Source of the DNA: Ostrinia nubilalis
Taxonomy: Eukaryota > Arthropoda > Insecta > Lepidoptera > Crambidae
DNA length: 64,000 nucleotides
Direction of reading: 5' to 3'
Assembly (NCBI RefSeq): GCF_963855985.1
Contig: NC_087107.1
Coordinates: forward strand, 3,720,001 to 3,784,000
In this document: positions 10,753 through 22,720 of the stretch, in pieces
How positions within the stretch are numbered: the stretch's first letter is position 1
Layout: every line of letters starts with the position of its first letter
The notes under the pieces: model-generated
What the model saw: only the letters and a program-made list of their open reading frames with translations
Told to the model about the DNA's origin: nothing
Databases searched by the model: none
Position numbers and translations under genes: made by a program

Positions 10753-11728
10753 AACCTACCTTGTTGCTTGCTTTTAACTTCTTATGATTGCTTAACAAAA
10801 TTAACCTACCTATAGGAAAATCATTCAAGTTTCACAAATTTCATTAAGGTGATCAATTCACTGGCGTCTTTAGCTCGTGTTGAGCAACCGTTATATCATT
10901 CTCATCACACTATTATACATTTATTTACATTTCTCGATTAATAATATCGATGTTATGTCAAGTGTTTTGTAATATTATTATGGAAATTATTTGATATTAA
11001 TGGTTTTGTTTCATAATTGGCATTGTAGCTTACAAGTATACAAGTATATTTCCATCAAAATAACGGTCTTTTATAATTATAATCCTGATACTACTACTTA
11101 AATACTCACGAATAATAAATTATTGACTCAAGCCTGCAATGTCTTAGAATGTCTAGGAATTTCAGCATTCTAAGTTTAGGCTATAAAATGGTCAATAAAA
11201 CAATTTTACGCAACAATTACAATACAGTAATTTTAATAAACTTTACGAGTACCTGACCGGCTAGCATAAACGGTACATTTAGATAAAATCATTCGTGTTC
11301 ATTTTACAGGCATAAAAACAGACATTCATTGAAAAGAAAATACGTTAGGAAACAACCGCTATTTGGTTATGTTTATGTAAATTAATGTAACATCATATTT
11401 CTCCTTATTAAATAAAGAAAAGCTTCGCTCTTGATTTCAAGAGCGTCTTCTTGATAAGAGTACATCATTTACAGTATAATATAATCTACGATCGTCGTGA
11501 TTATTACTCAATGCACCGCATCTGAGTACAATGGAGCAGATATAAGTTCAAGATCAGCCACTGAGGCACAATACGCACAATAGATGGGTACAAGATCAAG
11601 GTAAACACTGATTGTATGCAGGGAAATAACGACTGTTTCTATGGGATTTTTTTATATGAGATGCATAACAAAACATTTTATCTAAAGGTAATTTATGATA
11701 CCTACGGTCATTGCGTTTTATTAATTTA
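10753..11728. other. AT-rich stretch, small hairpin only
   Basis: No gene recognised. The only structure noted is a 9-bp-arm hairpin at 11426-11445 (CGCTCTTGA / TCAAGAGCG). Confidence 0.4.
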
Positions 11729-11942
11729 CTAGCGGCCGCCCGCGACTTCGTACGCGTGGATTCCGTTTTACCCCCTTAGGGTTGGAGTTTCGTAAAATCC
11801 TTTCTTAGCGGATGCCTACGTTATAACATCTACCTGCATGCCAAATTTCAGCCCGATTCGTTCAGTGGCAGCCCAAAGGCTGTGCGTTGACAGATCACTA
11901 TGTCAGTCAGTCAGTCATTCACCTTTGAGTTATACATATTTA
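11729..11942 (-). mobile_element. Helitron-like element, family C
   Basis: On the minus strand it ends CGCGGGCGGCCGCTAG then T and carries the CCTAAGGGGGTAAAACGG and TTTGGCATGCAGGTAGATG blocks. The far end is near ACTGACTGACTGACATAG. Confidence 0.7.
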
Positions 11943-12075
11943 GATGTACATCGCATTATAGCCGGAAGATTTAATTAATGCTACTGACAACGCCACTCTT
12001 GTAGCGGAGTTTTGGCTGACATTGTATAGCATAGAAGAAGATAGCCGAGCTCAATATGTTAGTTACCACTGCTGT

Positions 12076-12183
12076 GTGGGAGGTGCCTGGATGCGAGCGG
12101 CGCAGAAGCGGTCTTTGTGGAGTCCTTGGGGGATCCTTTGTCCAGCAGTGGACGTCTTTTGGCTGAAACGAACGAACGAACGA
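12076..12183 (+). mobile_element. RTE LINE 3' tail, (GAAC)n type
   Basis: Contains GGTGCCTGGATGC, TTTGTCCAGCAGTGGACGTC and GGCTGAAACGAACGAACGAA. Related to the (ATG)n-tailed LINE (both carry CAGCAGTGGACGTC) but with a different terminal microsatellite, so a second RTE subfamily. A perfect 11-bp target duplication ACCACTGCTGT lies at 12065-12075 and 12184-12194. Confidence 0.8.
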
Positions 12184-12194
12184 ACCACTGCTGT

Positions 12195-13191
12195 ATTGTT
12201 GTAGGTTTCAAACGTTACACTAAGCAAGCATTCACATGGCTGAAAGTGATCTTTTGTGCGGAATAAAGACTATTATTATGTTAGGTTAGTAATTGGTAGT
12301 TCTTTAAAAGATTACAAGCATTTTCCAACCATGAGAATTGTAAGAGATCAAGGAAATTAAGCAAGCTATACTTTTTAATTGCTAACTGACACCAGTAGAA
12401 TCGTGGGAATTGACATTAGATGAAGAAATGAGTCAAGTCTTAGTGCTTACTGTACGTTAGGAACAATTGTTTAGTTTACTACGGCATTGTCACACAGAAG
12501 AATCGATTTCCTAAGCATAACTCACATAAGATTACTTATTATATACTTTTCTATTGTAATAAAATATAAAGACAGCCACAAAACATTTATAAGTATTACA
12601 AAACCCACGTGTTTAACCTTCTAGAAATAACATAAAAACCATTTAAACTGTGTGTTTATTCCATTTAAAATGTATTTGTATGCGGCCCGATGCCGCGGCT
12701 CGGAAACCGTTGCGTGAGCGAGTTAGCAAGGAGCATCCGTAAGCGATTGTTTGGCAATCCCACAGCCTGAACTGAACAGCCAGCCCTCTCCAATTGGATA
12801 TTTTAATTGTTGTTTGTTGATAGAAATAAGTAGCGCTTCATCACATCTGTTTTTATCGGCACTATTGTGAATGAAATGTGGACTGTATTAGTGCGTTTGA
12901 ATAAAAGATAGAGAGATGCGAGATCGAACAGAAACATAATATCACGAGCATAGTTTCTAAACCACAAGACAAAACAATAAGTACAAAGATGACAATGATA
13001 CTGAGAATTTGGTTTTTACAAATCTATAGGCCGAATGATATATAAAAGTGGAAGGAGGATCGTTCGCAACAGGCACAAAAGAGCAGTCTTGGTAACATGG
13101 CTTAGTAAACGTGACTAGTACAAGACGCATGAAAATCAAACTTCTTTAATCAGAGCCTATCAAGGTATCAATCACTATATCATATTGAAGC
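12195..13191. other. Unassigned stretch
   Basis: Mostly AT-rich. A mildly GC-rich segment at 12680-12790 (CGGCCCGATGCCGCGGCTCGG) has no identifiable function. No supported ORF. Confidence 0.35.
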
Positions 13192-13384
13192 CACGATAGC
13201 CGAACGGTGAAGGGGTCGGACTGACCGACTCGTGATCCGGGGAAGGCGGGTTCGGTCCCCGCCACCGCTCGACTATTGTGGTGAGCTTACTCGTGATACA
13301 AGCATATTTAGCTTAGTACGAGGGGCTAACGGGACTATTAGTGATTTGTGTGATAACAAATTACTTATAATCTTTAAAAAAAAT
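13192..13384 (+). repeat. tRNA-derived SINE
   Basis: The head has pol III A-box-like (GATAGCCGAACGGTG) and B-box-like (GGCGGGTTCGGTCCCCGCC) elements, followed by an unrelated body and an A-rich tail. The 5' end does not pair with the sequence 3' of the T arm, so no acceptor stem forms and it is not a functional tRNA gene. Confidence 0.7.
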
Positions 13385-13630
13385 TCATTGTTAAGATAAT
13401 ACGCATTGACATACAATACACCATCTGCCTGCATCAAGTACTCTACAGTGGGACGTATAGGCTTAATTCACTTTTAATATTATATTCAATTAATAGATAT
13501 TTGGAAGTTTATTAGTCGAAATAGGTTAATATGCCTAGTATATGCATTGATAAATTGGTCGGTATGGCTGATTTATACACATGTCGAGGTATTAATTGAT
13601 AATGACCGTTTCATCACTAATTTACGATTT

Positions 13631-13736
13631 TAAGCCGAGTTGCACCATCTAACTTTAACCGAAACTATAAGATAACCGGTGTTTTTTGTATGGATTTTGA
13701 CAGATTTTGATATTTGTCAAAGTTAAAATAAGATTT
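13631..13736. mobile_element. Truncated 'GAGTTGCACCATC' MITE
   Basis: The left end GCCGAGTTGCACCATCT matches the ends of elements at 46375 and 47783, and the interior ACCGGTGTTTTTTGTATGG matches theirs. The right terminal repeat is missing after TTAAAATAAGAT. Confidence 0.55.
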
Positions 13737-14219
13737 AGTAGTTTAGACATTTCAAAACGCATTTTCTCGACATTCAAAGAGTTTGTTCTTGTATTTTGTG
13801 AAGACACAAATTGGCCGTTTTCCTCTAAGAAGTTTGTCTACGTTCGACGCCTAATTAGTATAAATTATAATAATGATGACACAAAACAGATTACACTTCC
13901 GCAGTTGAAAATCGCCAATTTCCGCAATATAGAAAACCTTGGTTATTATGCATTTTGCTAATTTTATGTATAACTGCTTTACAAAGTGGCCTGTATATAT
14001 TATCTTTGTCTGTGGTTAAAAAATACAGCGCAGTTGTTAAGCAATGTCTATGCGGCAACTGCCGAGTTATCTTTTAAAGTATTTATCAGCTAATCTATCC
14101 TTTTGTTAGTCAAATAATGACGTTAATGAGCTATGAAATTAGCTTGTGTGAAAATCTAAGTACATAAAAATAAAATTAGGAATGTATTACTTCAAAGCCT
14201 GCAAATTAGTTTACTGATA

Positions 14220-14339
14220 CCCGTTTTCACCATCAATGCTACTGCCCTCATTTTGGAATGACCCCTATGGAAACAAAATTCCTGTTATTCGTTACTGTAG
14301 GAGTCACTTAAAAATTAGGGATTGATGGTCAAAAAGGGG
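14220..14339. mobile_element. 120-bp foldback MITE
   Basis: The left arm CCCGTTTTCACCATCAAT pairs with right-arm ATTGATGGTCAAAAAGGGG. The inner arms also pair (AATGACCCC with GGAGTCACTT, imperfect). No coding capacity; target duplication not clear. Confidence 0.6.
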
Positions 14340-14776
14340 ATTAGTCTATCTATTAAATTGTTTAACAAGTACCTCAAACCACTATATTGTAATTATAAGT
14401 AAGACTAAATTAACATACAATTATTTACAAGGGGTAATTTATACTCCATGAAAAAGTTGTTTATTTGAATCAGTAATACCAAAAACATGCATAGCGCGAT
14501 GAAAGTTAGCGAAAGATGTGACATTTATATGAATTTTCATAAATCTGCTTTTATTGGCATGCAAGCTATTATTACGAAACGATTTAAGCTTCTCGTTTTG
14601 AATGAAAAGTGGCATTAATTTAAACTATAAAAATGCTAAATATTTACTAACTACTTTTACTTTTGTTACTTTCTTTTTGGCTAAAAACTAGGCAATTAGA
14701 AAAACAAGTCTCTATCAAACTCCTATCGCTTTATAAATACTTATTTCATTACACTAAGTATGACTTTTAACTTTGA
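14340..14776. other. AT-rich stretch, nothing recognised
   Basis: No gene, RNA or repeat family supported. Confidence 0.4.
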
Positions 14777-14942
14777 CTAGCTTTGTACTGCTCCGCTCCT
14801 ATTGGCTGTAGGATGATGTTTTAATATAGCCTAAAGCTTTCCTCGGCTATCCAATACAAAAATATTTATTCAAATCGGACGAGTAGTTTCCGAGATTAAC
14901 GCGTTCAAGAAAACAAAGAAACAAACTCTTCAGTTAGGACAG
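14777..14942 (-). mobile_element. Helitron-like element, family B
   Basis: Minus-strand 3' end at GCTAG then T. The body has the blocks CTCCGCTCCTATTGGCTGTA, CAAATCGGACGAGTAGTTTC and GATTAACGCGTTCAA, and partial copies occur at 28410 and 40985. The far boundary is approximate. Confidence 0.55.
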
Positions 14943-15500
14943 ATAAGTAGATCCGTAGTTGTTGAAAATTTTCTTAGCTTATTTGTCTTGGTTAAGTAAC
15001 AAAAATTCCTAAAGTTTGAACTATAACAACACGCTGATGAGTAACGGTTTGCTTAACATTAACTATCTTTTTACGGTTCTATTACAAACTCGAGCTGTTG
15101 GCCAATATCCTGTCGCACTGCCTCCAACCTCAAAATTAAATCAAGGATTGTATAAACTGGTACAGAGCGTCAAATAGTTCTGACATCCAATGTGGCCAAA
15201 AAGCTGACAACACAATCTTATTCCAATTGTATTAAAGACTGTTGCGAACTTATTGGCTACTTTGGGTGTCACGGATTATTTGATGCTGACTGTACTGAAC
15301 CGCATCATTAATAAATCTAATTGGGATCTAATTGTACTGACTATAAAAGAGTTGCAATGGTTAAAGTAGTCCAATAATCCCTAGATTTTGGTTACACAGG
15401 AGAAAGATTATGTTCCTACTTCAGAGTCAAAGTTCGCAGGTTCTTCTCATTTTGTGGATCACTGACACTTAATTCAGCATTTAGCTATAAGTAAGAGAGA

Positions 15501-15586
15501 TGCGGGCGGCGCAGGACTGGTCTTTGTGGAAATCCTTGGGAGAGTTCTTTGTTCAGCAGTGGACGTCATTCGGCTGAAACGAACGA
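15501..15586 (+). mobile_element. RTE LINE 3' tail, (GAAC)n type
   Basis: Contains TGCGGGCGGCGCAGGACTGG, CAGCAGTGGACGTCATTCGG and GAACGAA. A 7-bp direct repeat AGAGATG brackets it and may be the target duplication. Confidence 0.7.
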
Positions 15587-15878
15587 ATAGAGATGGAGAG
15601 TTCTGAAAACAGAACGGTTTTTAGGGGACATCTTTTAATATCACGATATTGACAATAGATAAAATGTAAGTTTAAGTGTTAATAAAGAAAGAGTGGAGAA
15701 AACAACGTAGTTAAAGTATCATTTTACTGAATAGCCTTGAATTAACGTCTTAGGTACGAGTATATGTATTTAAGGTTTCATATAAAGGTAGGTAATATAA
15801 TTTCGTGCGATCTTTTTTTTTATTAACAGGTGCGAGTCTTTTTTTGCATTCGTATGTCATTGCGCAAGTAAAAAAGAG

Positions 15879-15896
15879 ACCGAGGTTAACCTCGGT
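15879..15896. other. Perfect 18-bp dyad
   Basis: ACCGAGGTTAACCTCGGT is perfectly self-complementary. It could be a dimeric binding site or chance. 15587-15878 and 15897-16469 contain nothing else recognisable. Confidence 0.3.
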
Positions 15897-16469
15897 TTTG
15901 GCGAAAGTACTTTTAAGTACATGCAGTAATTGCCAGCTCCTGATTGTAGAGATACGAGATAAATGAAGCGGAACAAATGATTTGAACTCTAAGATAGAAA
16001 ACAGAGAGCATACATTGCAACTGAATAGATAGGTATTGAAAAATTATAATTGAAACTGTTGAGGCTGTGTCAATATCCTTTGTCATGAAATAACGAAATA
16101 TTTCTCAAGAAAACAATTTCAATAGAAAAGATCTAACCAATTGTAATGTGATATGAATTTATAACCGTACTGTATTTGCATAAAACGATAATTTACCTAC
16201 CATTGGTTAGCGAGTTAAAAATTATAATGAGTTAAAAATAGTCAACCGCGGTTAAAAGGTCAGGGACACCTTTTTGACGGCTATACTTTCTGGTTATGTT
16301 CCAAGTAATTTTCCTAACTATGTAATCGAATTAGAGTGAACAGTGGTAGAGCGAGTGGAGAGGTGACATTACACGGACTTATATGAGTTGAGTTTAGAGT
16401 TATCGAACGTTCATCATCTTAACCCACCTGGGCTACAATCTCTTGTTTCTCCTTACAAAATTTGAACCC

Positions 16470-16575
16470 ATCCCCTTAGGGGTCAATTTTTTAAAACGCT
16501 TTCTTAGAGGATGCCTACCTACTTCTTTATAATTATTTGCGTGCCAAAATTCAGCGCAACCTATTCAGTGATTTA
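16470..16575 (-). mobile_element. Helitron-like family C fragment
   Basis: Retains the CCCCTTAGGGGTCAATTTT and AGAGGATGCCTACCTAC blocks in minus orientation. Both ends are lost, and it is diverged from the other copies. Confidence 0.5.
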
Positions 16576-16842
16576 AGCTCTGCCCCTGTGGTGATTTCCT
16601 TTTCGATATAATTATGTACAAATGATTGAATTTGAATTCAGCAGATTAAGAAAAAAAAGCAGTAGGTATATTTTCTACACAATGTAGCTAGGTATGTGCT
16701 GAAATTTAATAAAACTGCGCTTTAAGTAAGGTTAAAGCAATTCGTATTCTGTGTGTCCGCTGAATAATGTCGTTCGTCCAAAAGAGGATGTGTGTCCAAG
16801 AGCCGAGGTGAATTGCGCCACGCGGACGCACTTGACCCCGCC

Positions 16843-16947
16843 ATGGTCTCGGCTATGGCTGGCGGACCTTACGCCATCTATGTGACTTTTATGGGGTTTG
16901 TTGGAACAGCTTATCTTGTCATGGGAAAAGATACTGGCCCTAGTTAA
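16843..16947 (+). CDS. Unidentified 34-codon ORF with one membrane segment
   Basis: ATG to TAA, 34 codons. The central part (about residues 9-27: Pro-Tyr-Ala-Ile-Tyr-Val-Thr-Phe-Met-Gly-Phe-Val-Gly then Ala-Tyr-Leu-Val-Met) reads as a single transmembrane helix with a short polar C-terminal tail. The surrounding 200 bases have more balanced composition than the AT-rich background. The frame stays open upstream of the ATG to a stop at 16765, so this could also be the end of a longer exon or an old processed gene. I do not recognise the protein. A family C Helitron-like copy lies about 80 bases downstream. Confidence 0.3.
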   Translation: MVSAMAGGPYAIYVTFMGFVGTAYLVMGKDTGPS

Positions 16948-17030
16948 AAATATATGATGATGATCTACAATTCAGTAAAGATTTAAGCACATGGGTTTTC
17001 TGGAAATCAAAATTTACTAGAATTTGGAAA

Positions 17031-17204
17031 ATGCGAAAGGTCACTGACTCACTCATCACGAAATCTCGGAAACTACAAGTGCTAGGAGTCTCAAATTTTG
17101 CATGGAGGTTCTTTTTAGAACGTAGGTTCTCACTAAGACGGATTTTTGCAAAATTCAACCCCTAAGGGGGTAAACACGCGTACGAAGTCGCGGGCGGCCG
17201 TTAG
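17031..17204 (+). mobile_element. Helitron-like element, family C
   Basis: Runs from GCGAAAGGTCACTGACTCAC through CATGGAGGTTC and CCTAAGGGGGTAAACACG to GCGGGCGGCCGTTAG then T; the last motif has one change from CTAG. Overlapping minus-strand frames here are not genes. Confidence 0.65.
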
Positions 17205-17215
17205 TGATGTATATT

Positions 17216-18687
17216 TCAGTAAAGACCTAAGCACATGTTTTTGAAGTAATTTAGAGAAGGTTGTGCTTCTGCAGTAGAGATTTAATGACCTGATGATTAC
17301 AGAATCACACATCACAAGAGAGAATTCAATTGTACTCTTTTCTCTAAATGAAAATAGAAGTAGGTATCATCTATCCGTGGGACATAAAGGGATGAAAACT
17401 GTTCACCTATTTTTTGGCCTATAGAATAAAAGAGCAAGAGTTTTGAAAAATATTTTTAAAAATATCAAGCATTACTTGAGAAACGTAAGAGACTTAATGA
17501 ATAATAACACTGTTTTTTTTTTCAATACAGCATGACACACACTGATGGTATTATGACAGTTTGAGGTCAGGGAGCATTATGCTTCTTCCCGTATGAGTAA
17601 TGACGTTTTTACCAACAAGTTATTGCTGTTTCCTTACATATTTATTACAACACTGAATTGTGATTAAAGGTCAGTTTAAAGCGGAACTTAAGTTTCGTAA
17701 CAAATCAATAATAGAATAGACAGTTTTATCTTTTGGAGATCTTTTAAGCGTACTTTGGACAATCGGAAACAATGGGGTCTTCACTGTCTTTATATTTAAA
17801 AGTACGCCTTTTACTATGAAGCAATAGTTTTGTTACTATGTTTAAAATATTATTTAATTTTAATAATGGTCTAATTCAGATCGCAATGTGCATCGCTAGA
17901 ATACAAAATCGTAATAAATATGAAATAATAACCAGTAATAATGCTTCTTAAATAAGCACGTTAGTGTTAAAACAATTTGAAATTACCTAGAATAATTCCT
18001 AAATAAAATATGAATTTGTTGAGCACCGTGTAATACTTTTTTGTTTCGTTTTATAAAAACAAAACACTGTCTATTGAAAAGAATGTTAGTTTATTAAAGG
18101 ACCAGTTACAAAAGATTCTAAATAACACTTAAAGCTCTACTTTAAGGAGTGTATGCATTATAAAGTTAATTACTCTAACCTATGATCATTTGTCAAGATC
18201 ATTATGATTTATAAGAGTCGCTGACTCCTTTATCCATTCACAGAATCCTTAGAAGTCAGTCTTCAACATGACAGTTTTATGTCAGAGTCAGTCTGACAGT
18301 TTAATGTTGATCATTGATCATCATACATGTTGTCTTTGACCTATGTTACTCTATGATTCGAGTTTACAAAATCACTCATAGTTGATTTACATAAAATGTA
18401 TTTTACATTACATTTAAAACTGTCACAACTGTTAATTAGTTATTACACAAGCCTTGTTGAAGCTGTAACGATGAAGGTAATAAAACTAAGAAAATAGCTT
18501 ACAGTTATTTTAATTATATTGTAAATTAATTGTATTGGAAATGACTTTGAATGAACAGAATTCTTGTGGATAATTAAATACTATTTTATCTGTTTCTTGC
18601 ATTCTTTATTTCATAAAATAACTAGCAATTAAAATTGTGTCCTGTACTTTTATAAAAAGCAGTTTTTCTGTATTTTAAATTGCACGA
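17216..18687. other. AT-rich stretch, nothing recognised
   Basis: About 1.5 kb without a supported gene or element. TGATCA-rich text around 18180-18330 has no clear repeat unit. Confidence 0.4.
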
Positions 18688-18783
18688 AAGATTTTTTTAT
18701 CCACAACGAGGAAGCTCTTGGTCTGTATTTCACCTGATGGTAAGTGATGATCAGGCCGAAGGTGGAAGCGAGTTTCACCCGGA
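18688..18783 (-). repeat. SINE 3' fragment
   Basis: Matches the 3' part of the SINE at 44568-44883: GAAGCTCTTGG, TCACCTGATGGTAAGTGATG and CAGGCCGAAGGTGGAAGCGA. The tRNA head is missing. Confidence 0.7.
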
Positions 18784-19099
18784 TTAGAAGTATTATAAAA
18801 ACGATGCGGTTTTAAAATACTATGCGCATAGATCTTTTCCTCGATCACTATTTGCTTATCATTTACCACATTAGCATCAATACCTAAGTATAGAAATACT
18901 TGTGACGTAGAATGATCTTTCCGATATTTGCTTTCTTGAATAATGTTTGCATTGGTCTATTGGAAGATGCGTAATGATTAGCACTCTTCGGATACGCAAT
19001 GCCTATAGTTTAATTTCTTTTTTGCTCTACGTGATTTTGGCATAAATATTGTCGAAATAATTGTCATTCGCTGCCTTCTCTTTCTACCTATTTAAAACA

Positions 19100-19260
19100 A
19101 CCATCCTCTAGGTCTGTCTTCCAGACAGGAAGCGATCGCTTTATAGCAATAAGACCGCCTAAATTGTGCTGTATCTTATGTTTTTTTTTCTTTTCTTGTC
19201 TTGCAATTAAATATATTCTATCAATTTATTTGTCTTACTCTACATTGGTCTGTAATCAAC
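19100..19260 (+). repeat. Possible LINE 3' fragment
   Basis: AGGAAGCGATCGCTTTATAG and AATAAGACCGCCTAAATTGT resemble a dispersed lepidopteran LINE tail. Boundaries are not visible and no second copy is present in this window. Confidence 0.3.
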
Positions 19261-19933
19261 ATTTATGGCTACATTCTTACTTGTCTTTTAAATGCATTCA
19301 GATCAGACACAAACTCTACAAGCTACTAAAAATAGATTTATATAAATTAATAGTGCTAAAAAACTGAAATGTACTAAAAAGTGAATTGACACAATTTTAT
19401 GATCGTGACCCTGAACTTTTTATGAAACTTGCAGTTTTTCTCATTCAACTGACTCTATTAAAGCTAATAACCTCTGAAAACCCATTTAAACCACTTTGTT
19501 TTGGACAAATGCAAGTACGCAACTCAATGATCTGATTATAAATCGAAGGTTCTAGACAATCACTTCCATGGACACCTTATTTTAATAACCATAAAGTTTA
19601 TAATCATTTGACGAACTGTCTCAATTAGTACCGAGCTAAGTTTTCGATTATTTTCCATGGCCACTTACAAAACTTGAAAATATTGGTTGCAGTTAGACAG
19701 GTTTATTGGGTAACTGCGGCGGTTGAATTAATTAGGACTGTAAGTTCGAGTGGTAGGGTAGAGAATCGTTTGTATGCTGCGCACAGACGGCCAGACGAAT
19801 AAGTGTCAAACGAAAGTGAAATGAGAAGAGTGTAGGGTATACGTAACAGCTGACACAATAAGGCGGCTCTATTAAGGTGCTTCAATTATCTTTAGTAGGT
19901 TAGAGAACCGAAAGGAATGGTTATGATAGTCCA
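19261..19933. other. Unassigned stretch
   Basis: No supported gene or repeat. The short minus-strand frame at 19703-19885 has no recognisable domain. Confidence 0.35.
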
Positions 19934-19944
19934 AAGTGGTTAAA

Positions 19945-20085
19945 CCGTTAGATGGACCGACGACATCGTAAAGGTAGCAGGGAAGTGCTGGACGCAGGGA
20001 ACTACCAATCGATCAACATGGAAAGCATTGGGGGAGGCCTATATTCAGCAGTGGACGTCCTATGGCTGAAATGATGATGATGATG
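19945..20085 (+). mobile_element. RTE LINE 3' tail, (ATG)n type
   Basis: A 141-bp 5'-truncated copy including GATGGACCGACGACATCGTA and the (GAT)n tail. The 11-bp duplication AAGTGGTTAAA at 19934-19944 and 20086-20096 fixes both ends. It sits inside one unit of a local tandem duplication of about 42 bp (19921 to about 20158). Confidence 0.85.
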
Positions 20086-20159
20086 AAGTGGTTAAAACTG
20101 TTTCAGAAGCGTAATTATGATAGTCCAAACTGTTTAAAATACTTTCAGAAGTGTAAAGA

Positions 20160-22720
20160 AACGAATAAGGTAGAAGGACCTTGAAGGACCAGAAGAACGA
20201 AAAAAAAATACATTACAAAAAAAATTTAGGAAGACATAAAAACAGTTGAATTCTATATATGACGTCAAGATAATGTAAACATTAATTAAAAACTAAAGAT
20301 AGACAGAATAAAAAAAAGTTTCAGCGTGAACTATGTCGGAATATAACAAGCATAAAAATAAATGTCAATTTGACAACTGAGTACATGTGTATTAATTTGA
20401 AATACATTTTATTGTAACATTGAAATCAAATAATGATACTGCATTCCTTGCCCAGTTCCTTTAAAAAAATATTTATATCGTGAGATACTTTTCGTTTTGT
20501 ATCAGTATTGTTATGTCCAAATACTTATCAACTAACTAAAATTTAAGATGAGTTGCTTAAACTAGGTCGTCTTAACGATAATAGTCATTACAGATTAATT
20601 CGTAATCATCTCGCTACATTGGAAAGTTCCTAATATATCTTTGACGTATTGGTTTGTTCACAAATAAGTAATTTGTCGTTCACACATTGTGTTTCATACT
20701 AAAATTAATGTCTAACCTTTGAATTAAGCTGTTATGTTTGTATTAGAAGGGGGCTCAACACAATAGTTCAAAGGGTGACTGTGATCAAACTCATAACGAC
20801 ATCGTTGGGCTATTGGCGTTATGAATTACTTTAGGCATGTCCTTAGATGAGTAATATTCTAGATTAAAGATACACTAATTAAACTTTTTGGCATTCTTAA
20901 CCAGGGCAGGGTAGGGGCGGGGTCAGGTCTCAAGCTGACCTTGACCTTCCATTTCTCTACCACTAAGGAACCATGAACCGGATAACTGACCGGAATCGAT
21001 CGCGAATCGACGTTGAAGAAATCATTAAATTGATCGACTCAGCGAAGGTTTACGTAAGAAAAGAAACTAATAGTTTGGGTTTAAAATAAGTGCTATTGTT
21101 AGTTGTTCATTTTTGAAGAAAGCTGTAGATTAATTCGATCTGTTATCTGCTATCCGGATTGTAGGTACTATCATATCACGACTAAAAAGGGAATTTATCT
21201 AATCATACCCTAAGAAATATTTAGTTTAATATAGTAGTGTATTTTAAAGTCAAAATTGCTTACTTGGTCAATTGACTCAAGTCAGACATGTTATAAAGAT
21301 TTCCGCATAATCTGACATGAGGTTTGAAGGCTTTTAAGTTAAGACCTGTTGTTACTGTTCATATGATGCGAGGATAAGATAGAAGCGTGAGAGCCTAGGT
21401 TATAATGAGTTCTATATATGAGGTGAGACTCATAGAATCATACATCGTTTTACGCTTAGGAATCAAATAAGTAGTATTTGAATTGGAAGAAAAAGAAGAA
21501 ATACCCGTTTGTTAACAAGAAAATACAATACAGTCTAAACATCAGTAGTAGATAAATTAAATAGAGACGATGAAAGAAAAATCTATTGTATTAAATTACA
21601 TGAATGTATTATGTGGTTACAGAACTTGTTAAATGATGAGATTGTGAAATGTCAAAGTAGTCATAATAATTTACATAAACTTGAATAGAAGTTTGAGGAA
21701 AATTGTCAAGAAGATCGACGAACTGAGTTAAATGAACTATTCTCTAACGTATCTAACTTGATGAAAGATTACTAAACGTTAAATGTTTATATTATGTTGT
21801 GTAAACAAATAATCGTGTCTAAGTATTTTTTAAATATTTTTATGGCCTTTTAAGATATTGGAGTTACTCGTAAGTAGTAAATTGAACCGAGTTAATTATG
21901 GTATGGCGATATATTATACTAAAAAGGGCGGAAACATTATTGAGGTTATACTAATTACCATCACACAATCAATAGTAATTATGACCGCCCTAAGTCAATC
22001 GCGTGTCTGTCTGTTGCATTCAATGCAAATTTTGAAGATGAAGATATTGATTGCTGTTATTTGTCTTAATATGTTAGCGAGTAGATACAATTTGTTTTGC
22101 ATAATCATTGCAGTTAGGACAATATGTTTTGGTTTCAGTAAAAGGGCAAAGGCCGGCTAGACTTTTGAGAAAAATTGAATATTGCTGCAGTCTTTTGTTT
22201 GTTGCTTTAACAAAATATAATCAGTTGTGTCATGAATTTTGTTAAAGTTATCATCTTTTTCTAATAAATACAAAAAAATATAGAGACACCTTTGAGCCTT
22301 AGACAACACTTCAAAACATTGTATTTTATGGAATAACCTAAGTGATGACGACTGATGTTATGTTTGCAATGGTCGTATCAACTCGTTGATGTATTTGACA
22401 CTTCAAGGTCACAAATCTTATAGTTCCATTGAGAATAGGAAATAAATATCGTCAGAAACGTGCAAATATGTAGTGTGCATACACGATGAGTTTGGGCATG
22501 CAAATGTCCCTTTTAGAGCAACTGGTGAAGCTCTAAGACAAGACAAGGCAATTTTACGTTTAAATTTAAGACCCATCAATGTATGATATGTAGGTACCTA
22601 CAAATACAATAAACTAATTTGATTTGATTTGATAAGATTGTCCAAAACATAAATGTTGTAAGAAACGTTTTTGACACACAAAACAAAGACCATAAATATC
22701 ACAATAAATAATTCCAGAGC
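20160..22720. other. Long AT-rich stretch, nothing recognised
   Basis: About 2.5 kb without a supported gene or element boundary. A 100-codon frame at 21858-22160 starts at TTG in AT-rich sequence and shows no domain. A short GC-rich patch (GGCAGGGTAGGGGCGGGGTC) lies near 20904. Confidence 0.4.

Noticed and set aside
11426..11445. Small hairpin CGCTCTTGA/TCAAGAGCG
   Set aside because: Nine-base arms with a 2-base loop are short enough to be chance in 64 kb.
13192..13275. tRNA gene
   Set aside because: Good A and B boxes, but the two ends cannot form an acceptor stem and an A-rich tail follows, as in a SINE.
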